Below are positions 25,451 to 38,100 of a stretch of 64,000 bases of DNA, in pieces (within the stretch, counting starts at the first letter, position 1; the number at the start of each line of letters is the position of its first letter). Under the pieces are notes generated by a model. The model saw nothing but the letters and a program-made list of their open reading frames with translations, ran no database searches and had not been told where the DNA came from. The position numbers were made by a program, and so were the translations under genes. Source of the DNA: Phalacrocorax aristotelis (taxonomy: Eukaryota > Chordata > Aves > Suliformes > Phalacrocoracidae); contig NC_134279.1 of the NCBI RefSeq assembly GCF_949628215.1, forward strand, positions 15,274,041 to 15,338,040, read 5' to 3'.

Positions 25451-28400
25451 CCACCGAGGTGGCCACGAGCTGATGGCTGTTCAGGGTGGCTAATCCTTTC
25501 GTGCCAGTTCTGCTCGTTTGTCAAGGGGTGTATGGGAATAGTTACTCTTCTTGCTATAGTTGCTCCCTTACTTTGACTGTTGTCTTTCCATTAGAAACTG
25601 TTCTTTTTACATTAGAGAATGGTTTCTGTAAAAAAATAAGTTTTCCAGGTGAATTTAAAAAAGAAAAAAAACAACAGAATTTGCTCATGAGTAAAGGAAC
25701 ACGAGTGCTGCTGCAGCACATGCTAGGCATCCATCTCAGGACAATTTCACAGTGACCGTGAATCTGTTGGTTGCTATTATCTCATATCCATGTTTCTCTT
25801 TTCTGATTCAATGCCATGGACCAATACTATGGAGCTTACCTCCTTTCCTCTTAGCACGTAAAAAAGCTGCCCTTCATTGGGAAGCAGAGGCAGGCAGAAC
25901 AATTCCCAAGAAATGCCGTCACCCTGTCCTCCCAAAATCTGAACTAGTTCAGTATCCTAGTCTACAGATCAGAGTATCCCGCTTCAGAGGAACTGCCCTC
26001 CATGAGTTCAGAGACAGGGGAAAAGGCTGTAACTGTTCCTTCCTCCCCACCTGTCCACCAGCTCTGTCCCATACAGTGTGTTTATATATATAACTGTCTC
26101 ACACAGTGCTACCACACACCTCCTTCGGTGCAGGAATGTTTCCCCACTACGTACTTTCCCCCAAGTTTGTTTCAGTCTCTTTGTAGTGCCTGTCTCTGCC
26201 TGTGGAGCAATAAGGGTAAGTCTTTGTCCCGTTTGGCTTAAAGCTTGACTTGAGAACTTGAAAAGAGTTGGCTAGGAATGTTTTACAGCCTGTTAGAATC
26301 AAAGAAAGACCTTATTAAAGAAATACATGCCCTGGGAAGTACAGAGTCTTCTTAAATAACCGCCTTGTACAAAAGCAAGCACAGCTAGCCAACTGAAAAC
26401 GCCCTCTGCCTCTAGCCCCCCAGCTCAATAGTTTTTCCAGTTACGTCTGCAGAGTTGAAAGCTGGACTCACATGCTGCATGCCAAGTTCACCTCAACAGA
26501 TGTGCCTAATAATTCTAGGATTTCTTTTTTTCCTGAATAAAACACAATTCTGCTGAAAAGCAGGAAGGTGTTTTATAAATCCATGCTTATCTGAGAACGA
26601 GTGGCTGGAGTTTTACAGTTCTGCACAGAATACATGTATACTGTGTTTAGGAGGAGATGGAGATTTATTTTGGAGTTTTTAAAGGCAAAAATGTCCAACT
26701 AAGTAGCACTGCTATTTGACCTGGCCTGTTAGAGAAAGGACCAGACCTTATCTGTGGCAAAATGGGGATAATCGTTATTATCTAACTATTGAATGGGTTT
26801 GGGTTGTTATTCCCCAGCCCCCTGCCAGGTATTCAGAGGTCAGAGGTGGTGAAAATTCAGTAGGAAACAGCTGAAATGCTTACGTGATGCACTGAACTGC
26901 CCAGAGTGCACTAGTTTTGATCAACCCAGAACATTTTAGGTTTTACATAAATACATCTCAGAAAATTCCAGTTCAGCAATGCCTTAGTGGCTATTTTTCT
27001 GAATACAAAAAGCCAAGCAATCCTCCTCAAATCCATTCATGTGGTTGAAAGCTACTAACCTGTATGTATGTGGCAGAGATGCTGCTGGCCGTGAGCGGTT
27101 TCCAGAAGGCTGTAACTGGACAAACTGATGCATATGGACAGACCTCTTGGTCAGAAGGTTAAGAAGGGGGCTTCCCAGTAGACCTCGGGAAACATAGGCA
27201 CACAGCCGATAGTCTGATGGGAGCAAGTTTTGCAGTTTTCTCCTTGCCTTCTATGGTAGTGCACATTTTCATTCTTTATTGGCCTCATAGTTTCTACACT
27301 GTACGTCCATGATGTCCAGCCTGGCAGCTGCTTTACTTCCCCAGACTGGTTCTCTTCAAGATGAAAGCTTGACACTTAAGAAGTTGTAGGAAGTCTTACC
27401 TCCCAGCTGCCTAAAATGAGTGCCTGGGATTGGCGCAAGGTCATTGCTCTGCTCTGTAAAAAGAAGGAATCAGTGGGCAGACTGCTATTCTAAATAAGAA
27501 ACTAACACCTTTATGCTCTTGTTTCTGGTTTTGAAAGTTAGCAATACTGTTTGTAATGTATTGTGGCTCTCATCCAACACCCCTGGAAACCACTGAAAAG
27601 GCTCCCATCGACTTCAGTAATAGTTTGATCAGGCTGTCAATACACAAAGGTGTCACTGTTTAGTTTTGTTGCCATTGGGGATTTTGGCACAGTGCTCCCC
27701 TCCTGCCCTCAGATATATATATCTGCTGAGTCCTTGCAAGTAGTGATTTACATGTGTGATGTGTAGTCTCTGATGACAGAAAGAGGTTACCTTTTCCTGA
27801 ATGCGATGAGGCTTTGAGGCTGGATTCCTGGCCGTCCATTATGACTGTTCTGTTTAGTTTCCCTCTGTTCTCTTAGTAAATATAAAATAATTTATGTGAT
27901 TGGGTTCTCTTAAAGACTTGAGTTTAAAACTATACTGGCTCGTTGGGTTAGCAATTGTAGAATTGGGAAAATGTAGAAAATGCAGTTAATATTTATAAAA
28001 TTGCACTGGTCAGGAAAGGAATTATATTTTAGGAAATGGAAATCTCATTAGTCTCCTAATGTATTTAATTAAGTTTACTCAGCCATTTCCTCAGCTCTGC
28101 AATAATAATTTAAGAACACAGAAGACTAGCCTGTGTATGGTATGCTGCATGATAGCAGTGAAAGGGACCTCAGACTCACAAGCTTTGGACTGTCTGAAGT
28201 TAGGCAATGTGGAGTCTATGGAACTGGAAGTTTCGCAGCAGGATTAGTGATCACTTAAAATAATCTACAACAAAAGAATAAAGCCTGGGTCGTCGCTAAG
28301 CTACGGGTCGGTTGGCTTTAAAGGATCTGTAAGACTTTGATACTTTATCTGCTGTAAAGGCTGACTATTAACTGAGAAATGCAACAAATTAAAACATGAT

Positions 28401-31400
28401 TCTTAAAACTGGCCTTTATTCTCACATATCTTCTTTCTACTGTCTATTTTTAATACATCTTGTACCCAGGATTAATGTTAACAAACTAAGAAATAGTTTC
28501 CAACTGTGCCCACTCAGGCAACAGCTAAAGAGTTTTTATCAAGCAGAGATGCTTTGAGAACAGGAGTGCCCTCTGAAAAACTAATTTAAAAATATTGCTG
28601 TGCCCTGATAGCTAGAATTCAAGAAAAAAAAAAAGGCAGATCTATGACTGTGAAAGCTTAAATAGCTGATCTTTTTATCAGTGTTACTCTCTGGAGGGAA
28701 AAATGAAGTTCACTTGGTCCAAAAGAGAAATCACGACTTGACAGCTCAGAGATGGGACGTAAGCTTAGGTGAAAAATATCTTTGGGTGTTGAGTGACTGT
28801 GGCTTTGTGTGCTAAGCTCAGCTAAATCAATATATGTCAGATATGCCTGCAGGGTGATATCCCACAGGAACATAAGCACGTACCTTGAGGAATCTTCAGA
28901 TAGAGATGGAATGCCAGATAGTTGTGTCTTGCTAAGAAGGTGTCATGCACTGAGTAGAGGTTTGCACTGTGGCACTTAGCATTGTCCAGAGATCCTCGAG
29001 TTAGCCGCTGAATGAAGCCTTTTGCAAACATGTTACTACAGAGCTGCACTAGCACAGGTCTACCACTGCTAGGCTCCAAGGTAGCAGGTAAGCAGATGGC
29101 TATCTAGATAGGCAAAACATCTCTCTCAGTGCCTTTGAGCAAGTGCTGTGGTAGCGCAGCATTGCGCAGCACAGACATTATCTAAAACTGCCTTTAGAGT
29201 TTTGAGGATCATGTTCTAGGATTTGGTTGTCTGCAACCCATATTATATGTTTAAGAACTTGAGAGGATCTGTGCTTAATGTAACTGTGTACAGACCATCC
29301 TAAGTTTCATGACTTCTGAGGCTACAGATGTAAAGGCAGTGTTGTGTGTGACAGGGCAAGACTGAAACAATCCATAGCTTGAAAAACAACTATCTGTAAA
29401 ATCTGTGCTGCTGCTTTCTTGTATATAGGCCTGGGGTATACATGGACTTAAGTCACCATGCTAAAGGAGAATACACCTCTGGCACATGCTGCCATTCCTT
29501 CCTTTTTATCTGTTCCTTGCTCCTGCAGAGGGAGAGCATGAAGTAAGCTACAGCCATTCCTGCCGCTAAATTGGTTACCGATTAACCGCATGGATTAGGA
29601 ACAAATAGTCTTTGAGTCAGGATTTTTTTATCTGGAAAACGAACATATAAAGTATAAGCTATGTTCATAAAATCTTGCATTTTTTGATGATTCTCAGCCA
29701 CTCATTCCTGATGTTGTATCCATTATAATTAACAGATATAAAAAGAGTTTAAAAGGGCTCTTGATACCATTTTATGTCAAAGAGAGAGAGGAGGATAGAA
29801 GTGGAAAAGTGCCATGTGAACAAAGTGTTTAGCTGGGAAGATAACACTGATTAGGCTGTGGAGCTAGAACTGGGCTTAACTGCATGTATATGCTTTAAGG
29901 GTTTTAAGAACTGAGCTCCAGATAAATACTCTTCCCCCCACCCCCATTGTTTTTCATACCAGAGACACCTGAACCTTGTCTTTTGCCAGTATAATTTCAG
30001 TGTAACTACACAGAAATCACTAGATGAGAGTAAATGCACACCACTGCCTCTGCATAATATTAAAAACAGTTATTAAATGATCTTCAGGTTTTTACCTCTC
30101 TTGGAGTGCAGGTGTCAGTGCTATAATGCTCAAAGAACTTATGTACATATTCCTGGTCAACTCTTTGGAAGAAAGCAGCAGCATTTCTTCATCAAACCTA
30201 TGTGGTCATCAAAAGATTAGTGCAAGTTCCTGCTGAGTGTTTGGTTTTGGGTTGGTTTTTTTTTTTATTTTCCCATTAGGGATTACCTCATGATTAGCAA
30301 GCTGGTAGGTACTAGTGAACATGAGTGTCTGGAATACTTTTATATAAAAACACAGTCACTATTGTCACTGGATTATTTTTGAGCAATGAGCATATCTTCC
30401 TGCTGCAGCATCTCTTTAACTAGAATGTTTCTTGGAAAACATTTTGATTGTGATGTTTTGGAAAATTATCAGCTACCAGCTATGAACGTTAAAGGGCTGA
30501 GAACGCAGAGGGGAAATAGTTTGCATGAGAGCGGGTTTACTCCTAGTTATACCTGGCTTGTTGGATAAACGTAAGCTTTCATACTTTGATAGAAGTTTTG
30601 CAGTAAAACCGTGATCCTCTTAGTAGTGAGCTCGAACTGTAGCGTAAGTACAGAAAGCAAGACACCTGCTTGGAAAAGAGCAAAATGCATGAAAGAATCT
30701 GAAAGATTTAGGGTACCAAAAATTTGTTTCAGAATGGAATTTTGCAGACAGTTTTGGAACGCTGTGAACAGCCAGTGATCTCAGATGCTTAATTTCAGTG
30801 GAGTGGGGTGGGGGGCGGAAAAGGCAAAACAAAAAAAACCCCTTAATTGAACTGCTGGATTCAGAAAGTTCTGTGCATTTAAAAATCAATGTTCTGAAAT
30901 GCCTAAAATTGTATATTTTTTTTTTACACATGCTAGCATTACCTGCAAGCCTTAAATACTATGAGTATGGCCCCAGTCATAAGGTTGGGGCATCAGTCCT
31001 ACCAGACAGTGGCAATAAGATGTACAGCCATGATTTTCACTTGTAAGAGGCCTAGGTTTGTGACAAGAAACACAGTTTGGGATGACATTCTGAGTAGGAT
31101 TCAAGGACTTTGGAAAAATGCAGCAGAGCCAGTCTCTGAAGTACTCTCAGACTTTGCTCAAGAGACAGATCAGGCTGCAGTGCTGTGGGGAGCTTTAATC
31201 CATGCTATTAGAAATTCAGTAAGACTCATTGTGACCGAGATGAGCTGAAGCCATTTAGAGACTCTTGAAAATTTTATCTATCATGATGAAGACAGCAATC
31301 ATGAATGTTAAATATTGTTGTTAAATGTTGGTTTTTCCAATAATAATGAGCCTCTCAAATTTCTGACCAGTCAGGCCTGCATATATAGTAGACAAAGGGA

Positions 31401-31972
31401 AACTATTACAGCTGCTCCTTTGTTTTATTCAGTGTTGATCTGGATGGTGTCCTCAGAAGGCTTCCATATCCATAAACTTCCACTCCTTTTGCAGAGTAGA
31501 TGGTCTCACCCACACTGCCTGCCCAGCAGCTCTGTACCACAGAGCTCTGTACACACTGCCCCCACACTGTGCCAGAGCATGTGCTGCCAGACATGGTTAC
31601 AGGCTAAAACTAAGCTGGGAAGTGTGCTAACACTTTGACAGCATGGATGACTGTGAAACAGTGCATGAGCGTGGTGCCTGGCCACGTAGCTTACAAACAC
31701 AACTATAGGGCCTGCGATACCAATAGTTCTATTTCATGCCTCCTGCACTGGGGAACAGATCCTCTGTCAGCTAGCAGGGTGGTCACAGCTGTGACACCTG
31801 CATGTTGGGTGCAGCAGCTCAGTATACAGAATACGTAGTACATCTGGTCCATAAAAATCCCTGTGGGGTCCTGACACTCCTGGCTTCCTGACAGTAGATA
31901 ACTGCAAGAGCTGGAGAATGAGAAAAAGCAGCATCTCCACTGACTTCTAGCCAATGTCCCAGTGCTTTAGCT
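25451..31972. other. Intergenic region between the KLHL8 promoter and HSD17B copy 1
   Basis: About 6.5 kb where I find no gene. The longest frames (about 100 residues) show no family motif and no plausible exon chain. In human, HSD17B13 follows KLHL8 directly, so no extra gene is expected here. Confidence 0.55.
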
Positions 31973-33684
31973 GCACTGTTGGTCATCTTGTCTGCAGGAG
32001 ACTGAGTCAGCTCCAGCAGAGAGATTCAGAGCTAGGCACTTCCTACTTTTCTCTTGGAACTTTGTTCTCTTCTTAATTAACACATCGGCGGTTGGGCCAG
32101 GCTCTAATTGCACAGCTCAGTGGTGCTGTCAGTTTCCTGGCGCAGGGCTCCAGTCAGTGCTGTAGCTGAGATGGAGGAGGCAGGGAGGGCAGGGAAGTGC
32201 CGACTCCAAGAGATACCTCAGAGGGAGGCAGAGCACGAGGCCAGAGCTGCTAACCTGACTCATGACGAGTCCTATGCCAGGGTGTGCAGTACCACTCTTC
32301 AAATTTGGGGCTTAGCTGTAGTGGCTATATGAACCTTGCTCACATAGGCTCCTGCTAGGCGTGTGTAATGCCCAGACTTTGGGATACGTTTCAGTTAGTT
32401 GTTGTGGCCAGAAGAACTGAGGAGCCTGGGAGGCTTGATGAATCAGTTCTGTCACTGGTGCTCAGGAGGTGCAGGCTTAAATCCTTGCTTTGGCATGTTT
32501 CTTTCTGCCAAGCAGAAGACTTGCAGTCTCAGGCAACATGGAGAAGATCAAGCGGCTCTCAGCTGTGACAGGTGTGTGGTCTTAGCAAGAGCTAAATATG
32601 TAGCTCAGATAAAAGCAGAAGCAGCACAAAACAACCTCTTTCAGAGTAGACATAGACATTAGGTAACTGTTCTCAGGTTTGGGGGATGCCTCCGAGGCAG
32701 AGAAAGCAGACTTACAAAATAACTCACTGAACATGCAGGCAAATTGGCCTCCTTTATCCTTCAGGACACAAAGAATGCTTCTCTCAAGTGTTTTGGGGTT
32801 TTAGAGGGTCTTGGTTTTCACTACAACCCGTGTAATATTTTTTAAGTGGCATTTATTTAACTTGTCTTTTTTCCATTTGCTGAAATTTGCAAACCCCTTC
32901 TTTTCCTTTCTTGGCTACAGGAGTCTTGCACTGTGAAGCAGAAGGTCCCAAGCTGGGAACTTGTGCTTTGACATGCCCTGAATGTCCTGTTACATGAAAG
33001 TTGCGTGAGCAAAAAGGAAACCTTTTTTCTGTCACTTAGCACATTTAGCAACCATTTGTGCTGCCGGCAGCACAAACTTCTACCTCTTGCTACATAAGAG
33101 CAGGAGGAGCTGGATGACGAGGGCTCTCCTTTTCCTGAAGAACCTCAGTTCACAGAACAACACAAAGTGCTCAGGTGAATGGGAAGGACTCTACTGGAAG
33201 CCACCCATTTCCCGCTGTGCCAAAGGTGGCAGCATGTTCAGGCCTCCCTTGATGGCTGTGACTGCCTGGCACAGCTGGGAGTTGCACAAGCAGGTGGAAT
33301 GATAATCTGTGCTCTGAAGAGGTCTTTGACCTGTGTTTCATCAGACGCTGTTCTCTTGTATGACAGGCCAAAGACCTTTGGGAGTTTAACCTCCTTGTCA
33401 AGGTGGGTCCCATCAGAGCAGGCCGCTAGCTTGCGATGAGCTGTGGGAAGGCTCGTCTGGAACATTCCTGTGTGCACACTCTGGTCCCTGGCCTGGCACC
33501 CGCATCTAAGCCCGGGCCTTGGCCCCGGCCCTTGCGTGGGCTGCACTGTTGGCGTGCCATGCCTGGTCCTGTACCTTGCTGATCCTGATGTGCCTTCCGG
33601 GTGTGACTGGGGTCCTGCCTCACCCCTGCAGCCTGGCCTGGTGGTTGGCAGACTCTGGCTGACCCTTTCACTGTTGTGGCACTA
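31973..33684. other. Duplicated 3' flank, block A, copy 1
   Basis: Nearly identical to 44735-46446. It lies downstream of the HSD17B gene. I see no coding gene or repeat family in it. Its reading frames recur in both copies only because the DNA is so similar. Confidence 0.6.
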
Positions 33685-34440
33685 GCTCAGCAGTGGGGCA
33701 GGGCCCCTTTGGTGTGATGCCTGTCTCACCTTCACCTTGGCACCTGGCGTGCATCCTCCTGCCAAGAATTCCTGTTCCACTGCTCCGCTGCACCTGTGAG
33801 GGGCAGAGCAGGGTAGGGAAGGTAAAGCGTTGGATCACACAGGGATGTTGTTGCTGCAGCATCTTCTCCAGTCAGTAAGGGAGTGTTTCAGAGGAGTGGA
33901 CTATCTAAACCCTCAGTCTGGTGCATATCTGTTTGAAGAGGGAGAAGACACTGGAGGCAATGTGTTATCCAGTGTCTGTATGGGTGCAGCTTCATGCTAT
34001 GATGAATGTGTTAGTCGAACTGATGATGCATACAGCAGTTTCTGGGAGTTCAAGCCTTCTCTTGGATTGTACACAAGTGTAATGCCCTGTTGACTTCACA
34101 TTAAGCTCGCCCACTGCACATGAACGAAGGCCTTCCTTGCTCAGCATAACCTTGCTCTTTTAATACATGGGTCTGGTTTATGAATACTGAAGCAAAGAGA
34201 CTAGAGAATTTTCATTAGGTTGGATTATTTGCCTTGTACTGCAAGGAGAAAAATAGTCCAGCTTGGTCTGTGTTCTCATGTAATAAATCACATTTTCCAG
34301 CAAGTGTGAAATGCAGGAGGGCACCCACTAATTTGTAGATAAACACTGCCGTTTTCACAGGAAGGTGTTTTAAAGGTGCCAAGGAATTGCAGATGAGAAG
34401 TGTGAGAAATGACATAGGGAAAGGGTGTACAACTTCATAC
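33685..34440. other. Segment present only in copy 1
   Basis: This segment has no counterpart in copy 2, where block A runs almost directly into the candidate 3' end of the HSD17B transcript. It is either an insertion in copy 1 or a deletion in copy 2. No terminal repeats or known family were recognised. Confidence 0.6.
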
Positions 34441-34515
34441 CAAACCTTAAATCCACCTCTGGGATCTAGTTATGACTTTCACTGCTGAGAGACACCTCTA
34501 TATTAAAGAACTGTA

Positions 34516-34521
34516 TTTATT
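34516..34521 (-). promoter_or_regulatory. Candidate polyadenylation signal, HSD17B copy 1
   Basis: AATAAA on the minus strand, about 570 nt past the stop. The equivalent hexamer is kept in copy 2 at 46519-46524 despite the diverged surroundings, which supports use. Confidence 0.55.
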
Positions 34522-35092
34522 CAGAATAAGGCACATTGTTGGTGCTGAGGCATAATTGATGTAAGCAGGTATTACATTGCATGTAAGCCTGTATTATTTC
34601 AGTATACTACAAAATCACATGAAATGCAGTGGTTTTTTAATTTAAAAAGTGTTCAATTTAGAAGAGTATTTTCTTAAATTTAAAAGATGATTTGAGGTGA
34701 AACAGGCCACCCACCTCCTCTATAAATTGCTTCTTGCAAGGTACCTTTGCTCAGGGATGAGTCCAGATTAACACATTCTCAGGCAATCACTTTGCACTCA
34801 AGACAGGCTTGGTGGGAATTCATGTCTGCCTCAGCACTAGGAGATAGAGGCGATGCGCATAGAGCTAAAGCAGCCCTTTACACTTCTAGAGATGCATCTC
34901 TGCTTTGTTAACACTCCATGTTGTGCAGCTATGTCCCTGCTGCAGGTGTGGGATAAAACCTTAGGTGTGCTTGGACATGGTGGCCTGGAAGCGTTTGTCT
35001 TAGTTCTGCTCTGAGTCAAACCAGCTGAACTATGCTCAGCACACATTCTGTTTTCACTTGTGCCACTGGGAAATGAGAATCAAATTTAGCTT

Positions 35093-35180
35093 TCACTGAG
35101 TGCTTCTCTGCCCAATGACTGCATCAAACTTGACATTGGTCAACTTTTTCAGAAAAGCCAAGGCACGTTCTGGGAACAAC
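35093..35180 (-). other. HSD17B11: HSD17B copy 1 exon 7 and stop
   Basis: [20 protein letters not shown], then VIGQRSTQ and TGA. KFDAVIG matches the tail of human HSD17B11. It differs from copy 2 at the TN/NN pair. It begins after CTTTCAG. Confidence 0.92.
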
Positions 35181-38100
35181 CTGAAAGAGATAATACAGGA
35201 AATTACATGTGGGATAAGCAACTTGAACTACGGGGAGATGTGGCACTGCTGGTGAGGGAAGAGGTGATCTGGGAGTGGATGTGTGCACACACAGACTGAG
35301 ACTAAGGCTTAGACTGGACATTATTTCCAAAGAACACAGAGCCCTTATCGGTCTCTATCTAGTTTAACTCCAATCCCATCCATCTCCTTTTATGACAGTT
35401 CCAAGGCCAGGCATCTGCTGGGCAGTATTTGGGTTGCAATATTGGTGCAGGATCCAGGAAGATTTAATATTGAACATAGACATGCGAGCTTGCCTTCTTT
35501 TTGCTTTCAAAAACTTATCTGGTTTATTTGGAGAATACTTGGGGAAGAAAATCCCCAAACATCTTTTACAGCCCCTCATAATGAGAAATTTGGGGTTAGA
35601 CCCGAGTTTGCTGGCTTTCACGAACAAGAAATTACCAAGTGTTTCATGAAATACTGTAGAAGTTAACTGAAAACTTAATTTAGTTGTTCTGTTGTTAATT
35701 CTAGATTTGGAACCTGAGCTCTGATGAAAACTCCTCCTCAGCACAGCAGCTACACGGGATATTAAAGACATACAATAGGATAAATCTTGCTTTACATGGC
35801 AGAGAGAAGCAGTAGAGCCCTCTTGAAGCAACTTTCCAGGCTCTGTCATCTCAGTCTGTAGTGTTGATATGAGAAATGAACACTAATAAGCAGCAGGTCC
35901 TTAGCTCTGTCTGGAACTTCTCTGAGGCTGCTGTTTCAAAGAAGTGTTGCTTACAGGCAAAAGGGAAATGGCAACCCATTAAGAAAAAGTGTATCTTTTT
36001 CTCCTTCTCCCTTCCTATCAGCCTGTGGAGCAGAAAGCTGCAGAAAGTGGATCAAAATGACATATGAGAGGACTCAAGAAAATACTTGTGGATGATTTCT
36101 GCTATTGTCATTAGAAAGAACCACTGCACTATTTGTTTACCTTGTGATAACATTCTAAAATAAAACTTAATCTAGAATCAGATGAGGGTTGTACACTCAG
36201 CAAGTTATGTTTGATACATAAGGTGGTTTTTTTTGGTTTGGTTTTGGGGTGGTGGGCTTCCCCCCACCCCCATACTTACCTTTCAAAAAGTAAAGCAACA
36301 CGTTGGCTTGACGGAACAAAAACCATTTTCTGGTTGGTTAGTATTCCTTCCATCAGGGCCTCTACAACTTCTTCAGTCTCCAAAATCTTTCCAAGCCTAC
36401 TCAGGAAAGCATACATGTAAGAGCTATGATGGTAAACTGGGTGGTGCTAGCTGATGTAGGATGCTTCACAGATGCACAAACTCACTCAGGTAATACAAAT
36501 GCAACCATTCTGTGGGTTAAATAACACCGCAGATTTTCTTTTTAGCCAATGATATATACTCTTTTTACATAGTTGGAATACAAGGCCTAAAGGTGGGGTT
36601 AATGTGTTGTGCCATGGTGCAAAGAAGGAAGGACTGGAAAGCAGATTTTTGATAGGTACCTTGTACTGGGGTTTTTGACAAATCCAGTGTTTATAAAAAC
36701 CGGACAAAGGCACGTAGTTTTTATTCCATCCTTTCCCAGGGTAGACAGCTCCTCTGTCAGAGCTTTATGAAATCCAACCGCAGCAAACTTGCTTGAACTG
36801 CAGGAAGGGAAAAAGCATAAATGAGAAGGTAGAAGTACGGTTTCTAACTTTCTACATCTGCAAATGGCCTAAAAGATCACATAGAACTGACTAGGAGGCA
36901 AAAAAAGAAAGAGAATGTAATTGAGCTGAGAGGCAGGGCAAGAGACTCATTCTAACTTTCTGGAGCATAGTGCTGGATTAGATATTGCTGCTTGGGGAAG
37001 TAACTGCGGCGTGCAGCAGGGCGGGTGCCTTTCAGAAAAAGTCACCTTAGTGGTGAACAGACAAACAAATGCCATGGGTTGTTAGAAAATTATGACTGAT
37101 GGGCTTCCTGTTTCTCCCACGTGAGAAGATTCTTAGTGGGAAGACAGCCCAAAACTCTACAATTAAGAAGGATGGGAGGAGCAGTAATAGAGAACAACCC
37201 TCTGCTGTTTCTTGTACCAGACAGGAGCGTGAGCTTTGAAACGGAGGAGCATTATGCATGTAAAATTGAGGAAAGTAATGCCACAGGGCATTACTTCATA
37301 CTCTTGGTGCAGGCCAAGAGTATAAATCAACTCCAAAGAGACTAGAACCAGAGAGTGAGTTTACTGACCGCTATTGATATGGACAGTGTAATCCCAGTAG
37401 AACCCCTGGCTGGGGAGTTCCCATGTTGCCAGCAGTGAGTGACCCTTAAGAAGGAGTGTACCCAGGGGAAGGTTGCTCTGCCTGGAGCCACTGTTAAGAG
37501 AGTGCTAGATCTGGCACAGAATGGCAAGATGCAATCCAACAGTGTTTCTGTTCGTGCACCGTGGCTCAAGTGCTTCAAGTAGAAATTGGCAATGCACCGA
37601 CCTCTCGGTGCATCAGTTCGGTTGCTCCCAACGCAGTAAGTATTATCCTGTTTTTAGCTTCTGAAAGGTAATTTTACAGCCAAAAAGCAGTTTTCACCTT
37701 GTGACGGCAGAAGTGTTTCTCCGCACTAGTCACTGCCACAACGGTAGAGAGATCAAAAGCTACTCAGTAGGGGTTTACTTGACAACACTACAATAACTCA
37801 TAGGAGCGCTACTTTCTAAGAACGAGAAGGGAAGAGGATACCTTTGTTGCTAAGCAGAAGTCTGGACCAGTGAGGGAGAGAGAAAAGGAGAAGCCTTCAT
37901 GAGTTCATGTATCACATGACTATTCCTTCATACAAGCATTGCTCCTGATTCTCTTGAAGCTAATGAGCAAATCAGCGGGAACCTCCAGGCACTCTTAAGT
38001 GCTGGCTCTTGTGCTTTTTTCCTCCTTAGCACCGTCCTTTGGACATACCGTATTCAGCAGGAGGATTATTTTGGTTACTCTGTGCTTACTGGTGGAGAAG

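Noticed and set aside
28837-29079. Minus-strand 80-codon frame with a good donor (AAG|GTACGTG), briefly reminiscent of an acid phosphatase SxHDT motif
   Set aside because: The resemblance is a few residues only. There is no matching neighbour exon, and no such gene is expected between KLHL8 and HSD17B.
30961-31248. 95-codon plus-strand frame in the intergenic region
   Set aside because: No domain, no splice context, and codon content is not distinctive.
32108-32662. Plus-strand frames repeated at 44870-45424, which look conserved
   Set aside because: They lie in block A, where all DNA is nearly identical, so frame conservation says nothing about coding.
33238-33685. Frames of 80-100 codons in the GC-rich part of block A (also 46000-46569)
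   Set aside because: Composition-driven. No family features, and the 46000-46569 frame runs across a block boundary without any coding signal.
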